The notes beneath the pieces were generated by a model. It saw only the letters and a list, made by a program, of their open reading frames with translations, did not search any database and was not told the origin of the DNA. Position numbers and translations under genes: made by a program. A stretch of 58,798 nt of DNA from Phocaeicola coprocola DSM 17136 (lineage in GTDB: Bacteria > Bacteroidota > Bacteroidia > Bacteroidales > Bacteroidaceae): contig NZ_DS981478.1 in the NCBI RefSeq assembly GCF_000154845.1, positions 1 to 58,798 on the forward strand, written 5' to 3'. Shown piece after piece: positions 49,625 through 58,399 of this stretch. Position 1 is the stretch's first letter; each line of letters starts with the position of its first letter.

Positions 49625-51400
49625 ATGAATAATACGATGAAAAAGTTTATAAATATATTAGCTGCAGCGCTCCTAGGTTTGGGAGGAGTAACATCGTGTA
49701 CTCTTGATGCTGTGAACTATGTGGAGAAAACACCTGAAAATTTCCCTGTTACATCTAGTGATGCTTCTCAGGCACTTGCGGGTATTTATCAAAACTTAAG
49801 TTTGGTTTGTGCTAATCCACAAATGTCTTTCTTCTATTTGTCAATGTTGGCAAGTGATGATAATTTAGGTGGTGGTGGTACAAATGATAAATTAATGCAA
49901 GCAATGGATTTGCTTTTGAACTACCAAACAGATATGACACATCAGTTCTGGAGTGATCGTTATCAGGGTATCAACCGTGCCAATGCATTATTGGAAGGCG
50001 TGGAAAATATGGAACTAGAGGAAAGTGAGAGAAATCAGGTAGTAGGTGAAGCTAAATTTATGCGTGCTTTCTTCTATTATGAGCTGGCTTCTCAGTATGG
50101 TCGTGTACCTTTGGTTCTTTCAACAGAAGAGGCTGAGCCGTCTCAACCAGCAGTTGCTGCTTTGTGGGGACAGATTCTGATGGATTTACGAGATGCTGCT
50201 GCAACAATGCCTGCTGTTCGTAAGACTGATGGACATGTGGATAAATATGCGGCTGAGGCTATGTTAGGACGTGCATGGTTGTTTTATACCGGAATGTATG
50301 GTAATGGTGACGACTTAGCTGCACTGACTAGTACCACATATAATCCTCTTTCAGAAGTGGCTTTGCCTGACGGTACTACATTGACAAAGAATGAAGTAAT
50401 TGGTTATATCGATGACTGTGTTGATAATTCTGGATATTCATTAGTCCCAGATTATCGTAATTTATGGGCCTATACCAACCGTTGTACAGTAGAAGATTAT
50501 AATTATACGAAAGGACAGGGATTAAAGTGGGTTGAAGACGATGCTGCTGTAAACCCTGAGTCTATGTTTGCTATCAAATTTAATAAACTTGCTAGTTGGC
50601 AGACTACAATCGGTTATGCAAATGGATATGCATTGCATTTTGGTATGCGAGGTGGACAGGATTATTCGAAAACATTCCCATTTGGTCAAGGATGGGGAGC
50701 TGGTCCTGTTGCTCCAAATTTAGTGAACGACTGGAGTTCAGCAGAGTCGGATGATATGCGTCGTGAAGCTTCTGTTCAGAATGTAAAAGATTTGCCGGCT
50801 TACACATATGGTGGATGGGCTGATTTTGTTCAAGAAACAGATTACTATGAAAAGAAGCAATCGTCAGTGTCAGCACAATATACAGATGAAAGTGGAACTC
50901 TTCAATATACTCCTGTTTTTGAATATTTAATGTATGGTGAAAACGGATGGCAGAACGATAACTTGATGCAAACAGGTAATATTCATGATTTAGTTTTGAT
51001 TCGTTTTGCTGATGTTCTGTTGATGCAATCTGAGTTAAAAGAGGATGTGTCGGGTATTAATAGAGTACGAGAACGTGCAGGCTTGGATCCTATAGGTTCT
51101 TATTCTTTGGAAGCCTTACAGAATGAACGCCGTTGGGAGTTAGCTTTTGAAGGTGTAAGATGGAATGATATACGTCGTTGGCACATTGCTGCTGCTGCCC
51201 TTGAAAAACAGACAAATCAGCCTGTTTATTATTTAGGATCATCTGCTAAAAACACACCACATGCTGGTGGATATGCAGCCCGATACAATGCTACTGCAGG
51301 TTTCTTTAAGATACCAGAAACTGAAGTTTCTTTGTCTAATGGTGGATTGGTTCAGAATGAAGGTTGGACGGATGCAAGCAGTGAATATAGTGGTTGGTAA
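49625..51400 (+). CDS. susD: SusD-family surface glycan-binding lipoprotein
   Basis: The 591-residue protein has a lipoprotein signal (NILAAALLGLGGVTSC) and the SusD layout: TPENFPVTSSDASQALAGIYQNL, RANALLEGVENM, VVGEAKFMRAFFYYELASQYGRVPLVL, and the late box LQNERRWELAFEGVRWNDIRRWH. It forms the lid of the SusC transporter and binds the glycan at the cell surface. It starts 2 bp after the susC stop; the ATG at residue 5 is an alternative start. Confidence 0.94.
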   Translation: MNNTMKKFINILAAALLGLGGVTSCTLDAVNYVEKTPENFPVTSSDASQALAGIYQNLSLVCANPQMSFFYLSMLASDDNLGGGGTNDKLMQAMDLLLNYQTDMTHQFWSDRYQGINRANALLEGVENMELEESERNQVVGEAKFMRAFFYYELASQYGRVPLVLSTEEAEPSQPAVAALWGQILMDLRDAAATMPAVRKTDGHVDKYAAEAMLGRAWLFYTGMYGNGDDLAALTSTTYNPLSEVALPDGTTLTKNEVIGYIDDCVDNSGYSLVPDYRNLWAYTNRCTVEDYNYTKGQGLKWVEDDAAVNPESMFAIKFNKLASWQTTIGYANGYALHFGMRGGQDYSKTFPFGQGWGAGPVAPNLVNDWSSAESDDMRREASVQNVKDLPAYTYGGWADFVQETDYYEKKQSSVSAQYTDESGTLQYTPVFEYLMYGENGWQNDNLMQTGNIHDLVLIRFADVLLMQSELKEDVSGINRVRERAGLDPIGSYSLEALQNERRWELAFEGVRWNDIRRWHIAAAALEKQTNQPVYYLGSSAKNTPHAGGYAARYNATAGFFKIPETEVSLSNGGLVQNEGWTDASSEYSGW

Positions 51401-51430
51401 TAATTAACTAATAACAAAGCGAAAATAATT

Positions 51431-52267
51431 ATGAAAAAGATACTATTTGCGTTGCCATTTTTATTTGCAATTCTTTTGGTCGCATGTGATGCTTCGGTTG
51501 ATGATAAACAACCCGGAGCAAGTGTAACGGTTGATGAGTTGACTAATAGTTTTCAACTAGTAGCTCGTAGTGAAGGTAATAACAACATTACAGTAAAATT
51601 ATCTCCTGTACGTTACGTTAAAGTATATTCTGCAGATAATGATGCACTGTTAGCTGAAGGTACAAATCCTACTTTCCAGGTAACACCTCCTACAACAGAA
51701 TTAGATGTGTATATAACAGCTATTAATCAAGATGGTAGCATTACAAAATCATCAACGAAAAGTATAACTGTTAGTGAATATACAGATTTGCCTGCTATTT
51801 ATGAGCAGATATTTGGTCTGGAAAATGGAGAATATGGTACAACTAAATGGACTTGGGACGATACTTTGACTCGTTACTGGGGAAATGGAGGCTGGGGAAG
51901 TGATACAACTCCTTCTTGGTGGGGAGCTCCCGATGCTGCCGATATTAATGAACAATGTGAAGGCAAAGGCTTACCTAACGATGGTATTGGAGCATGGTTC
52001 TCTTTAAGTCTTACAGGAGTACAGACAAGTCGTGGTGAAACAGGTAGTGTAAAAGTTACCGAAGAACAACTTGTTGCAGGATGGGGAGTCGGTACAATGA
52101 CTTTCTCTGGTACAGTTCCTTTGTTAGGAGTATTACCTAATGATGGCAATCAGCGTTGCTATACTTATCAGATTATATCTGCAGATGGTGATCATTTGGT
52201 TTTAGCTGCTCAGACTTTGTCTAATTCTTCAGAAGGTTGGTTCTTCTGTTATAAACGTATTGAATGA
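51431..52267 (+). CDS. Surface glycan-binding lipoprotein (SusE-position)
   Basis: The 278-residue protein has a lipobox (LFAILLVACDAS), an Ig-like domain (residues about 30-115) and a C-terminal domain rich in tryptophan (TTKWTWDDTLTRYWGNGGWGSDTTPSWWGAPD), fitting a surface glycan-binding protein. It is third in the susCD operon, the place of SusE/F-type proteins. Sequence similarity to characterised families is not clear to me. A terminator follows. Confidence 0.78.
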   Translation: MKKILFALPFLFAILLVACDASVDDKQPGASVTVDELTNSFQLVARSEGNNNITVKLSPVRYVKVYSADNDALLAEGTNPTFQVTPPTTELDVYITAINQDGSITKSSTKSITVSEYTDLPAIYEQIFGLENGEYGTTKWTWDDTLTRYWGNGGWGSDTTPSWWGAPDAADINEQCEGKGLPNDGIGAWFSLSLTGVQTSRGETGSVKVTEEQLVAGWGVGTMTFSGTVPLLGVLPNDGNQRCYTYQIISADGDHLVLAAQTLSNSSEGWFFCYKRIE

Positions 52268-52299
52268 TACAAAGACTGTAATTGATAAGTAATGTATAT

Positions 52300-52342
52300 A
52301 AAAGAGAGGTGTTTTAGGATAGTCCTATTACATCTCTCTTTT
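52300..52342 (+). terminator. Terminator of the susCD operon
   Basis: AAAAGAGAGGTG (52300-52311) pairs with CATCTCTCTTTT (52331-52342), one wobble, with an inner AGGAT/GTCCT stem in the loop. Confidence 0.75.
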
Positions 52343-52369
52343 CTTATTATAGATAAAATTCTATAAAAT

Positions 52370-52413
52370 GTTAAGATAGTATCATTTCTATAAGCTAAAG
52401 GTGTGTAACTTTG
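52370..52413 (+). promoter_or_regulatory. PUL promoter 4: operator and -7 box
   Basis: Operator GTTAAGATAGTATC (52370-52383), 22-bp spacer, -7 box TAACTTTG (52406-52413). It drives the membrane-protein and PD40-lipoprotein pair. Confidence 0.78.
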
Positions 52414-52441
52414 AACATGCAAATAAACCTAATATAATCCA

Positions 52442-54199
52442 ATGTCTATGCAGAACAATATAAGAGCACTTTTGTCTATTCTCTTTGTGGGTATTGCTTT
52501 TTTGTTTTGGGCAATATACTATCCTTTTCATTTGTTGTATCAGGAACAATATTTATTATTTTTGTATATTCCTTCATATTTTTTCGATAAGCTATCTTAT
52601 CCCGGTGGGGTTGGAGAATACATAGCTGAATTTTTAACTCAGTTTTATTACTATCCCTATCTTGGAGCTTTGATTGTGGCTTTATTGCTAGGAGGAATAC
52701 AGAGGCTTATGTATAGGATTATGCTGAAAATGCAAAAGAACTCTATTGATTGGTATGTTTTGTCGTTTATTCCATCACTGGGAGCTTGGGCATTTTTATG
52801 CGATGAAAATAGTCTGTTGGCAGGTATAGTTTCATTGCTTCTTTCTATGGGAATATCCTATGGTTATATGTCATTATCTCGTCAATGGGTAAAATATGTG
52901 TATGTATTGGGGGTATTTCCATTGCTTTATTGGTGTGTTGGAGGAGTATGTATAGTAACTCTATGTCTGATTTTAGCTTATGAGTGGTTGGTTGATTCTA
53001 TATCGATTAAACATAAGAGTGCTATTAGTTTACTTATGGTGATAGCATGGGGGATAAGTGTGGGATATGCTATACTTCATTTGCAATATCCGGTTTCTAG
53101 ATTGATTACAGGAATTGGTTATTATCGCTTTCCTACACTTATTCCTTTTTCTGGAGTCTTGACCTGTGTTATAGTTGTATTATTGGCAGGAGGTGTAGTT
53201 TTTCTACCTCTGTATCAAAAGTATCGTTCCTTATATTGGTCTATACAAAGTATTGTTGTATTGACTCTTGGAGCTGGATGGATTTATAGTGCAACGAGTA
53301 TGAAAAAGGAACGTGATATGGCTTATGATTATTGGGCGAGTACATGTCAATGGCAGCAGATTATCCAGTCTGCAGAACAAAATAATCCAGATACACCTTT
53401 GTCTGTCGTTTGTTTGAATCTGGCTTTAGGGAAAACTGGGCAATTAGGCGAACGTATGTTTCAATTCTTTCAAAATGGTACAGATGGGCTGATTCCTGAT
53501 TTTGTTCGGGACTATACGATTCCACTTACAGTCAATGAAGTTTATTTTCATTTGGGAATGATTAATACTAGTCAGCGATATGTGTTTGAAGCAATGGAGG
53601 CCAATCCGTCTTATCATAAAAGTACACGTTGTATTCGTCGTCTTGCAGAAACAAACTTGTTGAACGGAGAATATAAGGTAGCTGCAAAATATCTGAATCT
53701 GTTGAAACATACACTTTTTTATAAAAAATGGGCTGAAGAAACAGAAACATATCTTTATGAAGAAGATAAAATAAACTCTCATCCGGAGTGGGGAAGGCTA
53801 CGAAAAATGCGCTATACTGAAGATTTCTTATTCAGTGAAAATGAAAAAGATATGATGTTAGGATTGCTTTTAGTGCATAATAAAAATAATCGTCTTGCCT
53901 TTGAATATTTATTGGCCTATACACTTTTAAATCGTGATATAGCGTCATTTTTAAAATATTATCCAATAGGGAAAAATATGGGATATGCTGTTATTCCACG
54001 TTCCTATCAGGAAGCATTGGTATATGTTTGGACACAATCTCATCCGAATTTTCAAGGAATGCCTTGGAGTATTTCTCCTGTCGTAATGAAGGAAGTAACA
54101 GAGTTTGCTACTCATTATGTACGCGCTCCGAAGGATGAAGCATTTTTTCTTAATCGTTTTGGAAAAAGTTATTGGTATTATTTATTATTCAGAAAGTAG
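52442..54199 (+). CDS. Polytopic membrane protein, DUF6057-like
   Basis: The 585-residue protein has about nine membrane helices in its first 300 residues (for example ALLSILFVGIAFLFWAIYYPF, YLGALIVALLLGGI and YWCVGGVCIVTLCLILAY). A soluble helical C-terminal domain follows with tetratricopeptide-like segments (AAKYLNLLKHTLFYKKWAEE, NRLAFEYLLAYTLLNRDI). The layout fits the DUF6057 family that occurs beside glycan-utilisation genes in Bacteroides. The role is unknown. It is followed 3 bp later by the PD40 lipoprotein gene, so the two form one operon under the PUL operator. Confidence 0.72.
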   Translation: MSMQNNIRALLSILFVGIAFLFWAIYYPFHLLYQEQYLLFLYIPSYFFDKLSYPGGVGEYIAEFLTQFYYYPYLGALIVALLLGGIQRLMYRIMLKMQKNSIDWYVLSFIPSLGAWAFLCDENSLLAGIVSLLLSMGISYGYMSLSRQWVKYVYVLGVFPLLYWCVGGVCIVTLCLILAYEWLVDSISIKHKSAISLLMVIAWGISVGYAILHLQYPVSRLITGIGYYRFPTLIPFSGVLTCVIVVLLAGGVVFLPLYQKYRSLYWSIQSIVVLTLGAGWIYSATSMKKERDMAYDYWASTCQWQQIIQSAEQNNPDTPLSVVCLNLALGKTGQLGERMFQFFQNGTDGLIPDFVRDYTIPLTVNEVYFHLGMINTSQRYVFEAMEANPSYHKSTRCIRRLAETNLLNGEYKVAAKYLNLLKHTLFYKKWAEETETYLYEEDKINSHPEWGRLRKMRYTEDFLFSENEKDMMLGLLLVHNKNNRLAFEYLLAYTLLNRDIASFLKYYPIGKNMGYAVIPRSYQEALVYVWTQSHPNFQGMPWSISPVVMKEVTEFATHYVRAPKDEAFFLNRFGKSYWYYLLFRK

Positions 54200-54202
54200 C
54201 TT

Positions 54203-55666
54203 ATGAAATTAATTGTAAAGTGGATAGGATGTCTTGCTCTTTGCTTGTGTATGTCTTGTGCTGAGCAAGTTGAATCACCTGAAATGGTTGATACTTTTCC
54301 TGATATTTATCCAGATTATATAGCTGTAACTGTACCGGTTGGTATAGCTCCTCTTAATTTTACTATGAAAGATGACTGTGAAAGAATCGATATCAGAATG
54401 CAAGGTGTGGGCGGAAAGGAGTTGCACATGAATGATACAGATGTAGATATAGATATAGAGGAATGGAAACAGTTGTTGAAAGCTAGTAAAGGCGATAGTA
54501 TAATTGTAACTGTATCTGCAAAATATGATGGAAAATGGAAACAATATAAGCCTTTCCCTTTTTATGTTAGCAACTATTCTATCGACTATGGATTGGCATA
54601 TAGATTGATAGCTCCTGGTTATGAGGTATATAGTAAGATGGGTATTTATCAGCGTGAGCTAGGTAGTTTTCAGGAACAGGCAGTGATCGAAAATACTTTG
54701 ATACCGGGAATGTGTATAAACTGTCATGCTAGTAATCGAACAAATTCAGATCGTTTAAGTTTGCATGTACGAGGAGATCATGGAGCTACTCTGATGCAGT
54801 TAGAAGGGCGGTTAGAAGTTCTTGATACAAAAACTGATAGTACAATTTCAGCATGTGTGTATCCTTATTGGCATCCGTCAGGTGATTATATTGCATATTC
54901 TGTTAATGATACAAAACAGGCTTTTCATGTAGTTCATGATGAGCGTATAGAAGTAATGGATAATGCTTCTGATATAGTGGTTTATCATCCAGAAACTCAT
55001 CGTTTGCTTACTAGTCCTTTGCTTAGTAAAAAGGAATCATTTGAAACGTTTCCTGTATTTTCTGCAGATGGAAGAAAACTCTATTTTTGTAGTGCAGAAG
55101 CGCAAGCTATGCCTGAAGATTATAAAAAAGTAAGATATAGTTTATGTTCTATTGATTTCGACTCATCTCGTGGAACTTTTGGAAATAAAATAGATACTTT
55201 AGTATCTGCGAGCTCTTTGGGAAAAAGTGTTTCATTCCCTCGTCCGTCTTATGATGGGAAATATATTATGTATACTCTTTCCGATTATGGAAACTTTTCT
55301 ATCTGGCATCGGGAAGCTGATTTGTGGCTGCTTGATTTAAAGAGCGGTGAAAGTCGTAATATTACTGAAGTGAATAGTCCGGAAACTGAAAGTTATCATA
55401 ATTGGAGCAGTAATTCTCATTGGTTTGTTTTTAGCTCCCGGCGGGATGATGGACTTTATACACGTTTGTATTTAGCTTCTATAGATGATAACGGAAATGT
55501 TAGTAAACCTTTTATGCTTCCTCAACAGTATCCGGCAGAATATTATACAGAATTGTTATATTCATATAATGTGCCTGATTTCATTAGCAAACCTATTCGC
55601 ATGGATAAGCAAGAAGTTGAAAAGGGCTTGATGTCGAAGGAAAGGATAAAGATAAAATATCAGTAA
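54203..55666 (+). CDS. PD40/TolB-like lipoprotein with a CxxCH motif
   Basis: The 487-residue protein has a lipoprotein signal (IGCLALCLCMSC) and a propeller-like body with PD40 boxes (YPYWHPSGDYIAYSVND, FPVFSADGRKLYFCSAE, FPRPSYDGKYIMYTLSD, NWSSNSHWFVFSSRR). At residues 171-175 it carries CINCH, a typical c-type heme-attachment motif, in MCINCHASNRTNSDRL. Such a heme-motif propeller is also known from other Bacteroides loci with the upstream membrane protein. The function is unknown; electron transfer or glycan sensing are guesses. Its stop lies in a palindrome shared with the convergent gene. Confidence 0.75.
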   Translation: MKLIVKWIGCLALCLCMSCAEQVESPEMVDTFPDIYPDYIAVTVPVGIAPLNFTMKDDCERIDIRMQGVGGKELHMNDTDVDIDIEEWKQLLKASKGDSIIVTVSAKYDGKWKQYKPFPFYVSNYSIDYGLAYRLIAPGYEVYSKMGIYQRELGSFQEQAVIENTLIPGMCINCHASNRTNSDRLSLHVRGDHGATLMQLEGRLEVLDTKTDSTISACVYPYWHPSGDYIAYSVNDTKQAFHVVHDERIEVMDNASDIVVYHPETHRLLTSPLLSKKESFETFPVFSADGRKLYFCSAEAQAMPEDYKKVRYSLCSIDFDSSRGTFGNKIDTLVSASSLGKSVSFPRPSYDGKYIMYTLSDYGNFSIWHREADLWLLDLKSGESRNITEVNSPETESYHNWSSNSHWFVFSSRRDDGLYTRLYLASIDDNGNVSKPFMLPQQYPAEYYTELLYSYNVPDFISKPIRMDKQEVEKGLMSKERIKIKYQ

Positions 55667-55675
55667 AAATTACTG
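55661..55675. terminator. Palindrome spanning two convergent stop codons
   Basis: CAGTAA-AAA-TTACTG. The TAA at 55664-55666 ends the rightward gene and the complementary TAA at 55670-55672 ends the leftward gene. The hairpin is short for a terminator. Confidence 0.55.
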
Positions 55676-56800
55676 TGATAACTGGCATATACCTTCTATT
55701 TCTACTAATAACTCTTCTCTGCATATATCAGTGAAAAGATATATTGCTGGTATTAGGGGAAATCGGGTCTCAACAGTTTTACGTATGACCTGATAGTGGT
55801 TTCTATTTTTTATGTATACTCGTAAGTTACATATTTTTAATGATGTATCTGGGCAAGAATTATATTGTAGATTTTCCAATGATATTAAATATTCTATGTT
55901 GTCTAAAGTTAGTTCTGTTTGTTTCTGGGGAGATTGTATATGAGTGCTATATTCTCCTCTGATAGCTGCGGTACCAGATATGAAACAAAATATATTATTG
56001 GCGAAATCTATAAGTTTAGCTCGCTCAAACTTTGGCGTTTCTTTTAAAGAGGTTGTTGATGATCCTATTAAAACTTCTTTAGAATAAGAATGGGCGGCTA
56101 TTTGCAGAGGATTGTTTAATGGGTAAATTCTTTTATGTTTGTTGTTTGTGCTTTTGAATGCAATACAACTGATGATGAGTCCGTTGAATTGAGCGCCTAT
56201 ACCGGTTGCTGCAGGATATCCGTAGGGCCATGAAGTCTTCTGGTAGAATTGAGTTCGGGAGTTGTTGTATATTTGGTAGTTCTGTTCATTATTATGATAC
56301 CCTGTAATATTTCCGATATAATTCCATTGGCGTACTATATCTCCGATGGTAAAATTATGTTTGTAAAGTATTGATTCAAGCTTGGTAAATATATCGATAC
56401 TTTGTTGAGATATTGATAAGAAATGACTCGAAGATGGAATACCTTCGATACATAACATTTCGCTTTGCTGGTCTTTTATATATAAATAATGAATGTTGTT
56501 AGTCGTTTCATGGGATATAGATATTGTATTATCTGAATTATATTCCCAAACCTCTACCCAGAGTTCTTGAGAAGAAATAGTTTGTTCTGGAATAAATGTA
56601 ATAAGAATTTTTTTACTTAGTATTGTATATACAGCTTGTTTTATGTTGTGTAAAATTGTATGATAAGTCTGATCAATACATGTTCCAAAAAATGTCAGAC
56701 TTAAGATTTTGTCTTGCTGGGTATGTTTTAGCAAATTGTGGATGGTTGTAAATATGTTAGAATCTATTGGAGCATGTAAATAATAGGTATTAGTAATCAT
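55670..56800 (-). CDS. Chorismatase / FkbO-Hyg5-like (YjgF-fold) protein
   Basis: The 376-residue soluble protein starts MITNTYYLHAPI, behind an AAAGGAAC ribosome-binding site. It has DIVRQWNYIGNITG, YQIYNNSRTQFYQKTSWPYGYPAATGIGAQF and ISGTAAIRGEYSTH, which together resemble chorismatase (FkbO/Hyg5) and related YjgF-fold proteins. Those enzymes hydrolyse chorismate; whether this one does is unknown. It is the only leftward gene in the PUL. Upstream it has a -7 motif TATTTTTG (minus strand, 56840-56847) but no PUL operator. Confidence 0.65.
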   Translation of the reverse strand: MITNTYYLHAPIDSNIFTTIHNLLKHTQQDKILSLTFFGTCIDQTYHTILHNIKQAVYTILSKKILITFIPEQTISSQELWVEVWEYNSDNTISISHETTNNIHYLYIKDQQSEMLCIEGIPSSSHFLSISQQSIDIFTKLESILYKHNFTIGDIVRQWNYIGNITGYHNNEQNYQIYNNSRTQFYQKTSWPYGYPAATGIGAQFNGLIISCIAFKSTNNKHKRIYPLNNPLQIAAHSYSKEVLIGSSTTSLKETPKFERAKLIDFANNIFCFISGTAAIRGEYSTHIQSPQKQTELTLDNIEYLISLENLQYNSCPDTSLKICNLRVYIKNRNHYQVIRKTVETRFPLIPAIYLFTDICREELLVEIEGICQLSQ

Positions 56801-56972
56801 ATTTGTTCCTTTCTTTTGTTTAATATGTTTTTCATGTATACAAAAATATATTGTTTTTTTGATGTATAGGAATATTTGCAAGAGAAAATTCCGTGTGTCG
56901 GTGCTTGATTTTTATTACTCTTGTATAGATTAAGTCTGGTATTAAGTAAAAAGAAAAAACGTATATGCATAT

Positions 56973-57016
56973 GTTAAGATTGTATCATTCTGTGGTATAA
57001 AATTTCTCTATCTTTG
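56973..57016 (+). promoter_or_regulatory. PUL promoter 5: operator and -7 box for the GH26 gene
   Basis: Operator GTTAAGATTGTATC (56973-56986), 22-bp spacer, -7 box TATCTTTG (57009-57016). Confidence 0.78.
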
Positions 57017-57044
57017 CTGATGTTAAATAGTAAAACTAATTATT

Positions 57045-58151
57045 ATGAAATTCTCGAAAGCTATTGTTTCAACTATGATTATCGGTACTTGTCTGACTGC
57101 TTGCGGCAATCAGCAAAAAAAACAATCAGAAATGGATAAAACACCTGAAGCATACTCTATGCTAAATGTGCTTGAGAAGCTTCCTCAGCATAAAATGTTC
57201 ATGTTTGGACATCACGATGATCCGGTTTATGGTATCGGCTGGGACGGAGATGAGAACCGAAGCGATGTGAAAAGTGTTTGCGGGGACTATCCGGCAATGA
57301 TGTCTTTTGATTTGGGAAGAATGGAGATCTACGGTGATAAAACACTAGATAATGTATCGCTCGACCGTATCAGAAAGGAAGTTATTGCTCAGTATGAGCG
57401 TGGGGGTATGTCATCTTTCAGCTGGCACGTAGATAATCCTTTGACAGGAAAGGATTCATGGGATGTGAGTGACTCTACTGTGGTAAAGTCGGTTTTGCCG
57501 GGAGGAGTTAATCATGATGAGTTTATAGGTTGGCTGGATAAAGTAGCAGATTATCTTAATTCAATTCAGACTTCAGAAGGAGTAAAGGTTCCTGTGCTGT
57601 TCCGTCCTTGGCATGAACATACGGGAAGTTGGTTCTGGTGGGGAAAGAATTTGTGCTCAACTGAAGATTATAAAGCGCTTTGGAGAATGACTTATGACCG
57701 TTTGCAAGAAAAAGGGGCTACTCAGTTGCTGTATGCATATTCTCCGGGTACGGAACCCAAAGACTCTACCGAATATCTGGAACGCTATCCGGGAGATGAT
57801 ATTGTTGACCTGATAGGAGTAGATGCATATCAGTTTGATAAAGATGCTTATGTGAAGAGCCTGGATAATGCACTTACCATTATGTCACAGGTAAGCAAGG
57901 CGCATAAAAAGCTGATGGCCGTAACCGAAACAGGCTATGAAACAATTCCTGATTCGCTTTGGTGGACACAAACATTGATGCCTGTAATTGAAAAATATCC
58001 AATTAGTTATGTGCTGGTATGGAGAAATGCGCGTGAAAGAGAAAATCACTACTATGCTCCTTATCCGGGACATCCGTCGGCTGCCGATTTTGTGAACTTC
58101 TATAATGATCCGCGGACATTGTTTGCCGGAGATATGAAAACAATAAAGTAA
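57045..58151 (+). CDS. GH26 beta-mannanase lipoprotein
   Basis: The 368-residue protein has a lipoprotein signal (TMIIGTCLTAC) and a GH26 barrel. The acid/base E191 is in RPWHEHTGSWFWWG and the nucleophile E295 is in AVTETGYE; MFMFGHHDDPVYGIGW near the start is typical of Bacteroides GH26 mannanases that release mannobiose. It should cut beta-1,4-mannan. It carries its own promoter with the PUL operator and a terminator behind. Confidence 0.92.
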   Translation: MKFSKAIVSTMIIGTCLTACGNQQKKQSEMDKTPEAYSMLNVLEKLPQHKMFMFGHHDDPVYGIGWDGDENRSDVKSVCGDYPAMMSFDLGRMEIYGDKTLDNVSLDRIRKEVIAQYERGGMSSFSWHVDNPLTGKDSWDVSDSTVVKSVLPGGVNHDEFIGWLDKVADYLNSIQTSEGVKVPVLFRPWHEHTGSWFWWGKNLCSTEDYKALWRMTYDRLQEKGATQLLYAYSPGTEPKDSTEYLERYPGDDIVDLIGVDAYQFDKDAYVKSLDNALTIMSQVSKAHKKLMAVTETGYETIPDSLWWTQTLMPVIEKYPISYVLVWRNARERENHYYAPYPGHPSAADFVNFYNDPRTLFAGDMKTIK

Positions 58152-58180
58152 ATTGATATAAAACTTATTATAACAATACT

Positions 58181-58198
58181 TCGGTAAATTTTTACCGA
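58181..58198 (+). terminator. Terminator after the GH26 gene
   Basis: TCGGTAAA pairs perfectly with TTTACCGA around TT, 29 bp past the stop codon. No long T-run follows. Confidence 0.55.
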
Positions 58199-58399
58199 TA
58201 AATTAAAATTAAACATAGAATCGGCATAATCCGGTTCAAAAATATATTCAAGAAATCATTGAAATACTGTCAAGAATGAATCGTCAAGGAGTAAGAAAAG
58301 GGATGAAAAAGATATGCTAAACAGCTGAAAACCAACAGAAAAAGTATTGCATAATTTGTTGATTATTAGTAAATTAGAAGTATTCCACCACTTTTAATT

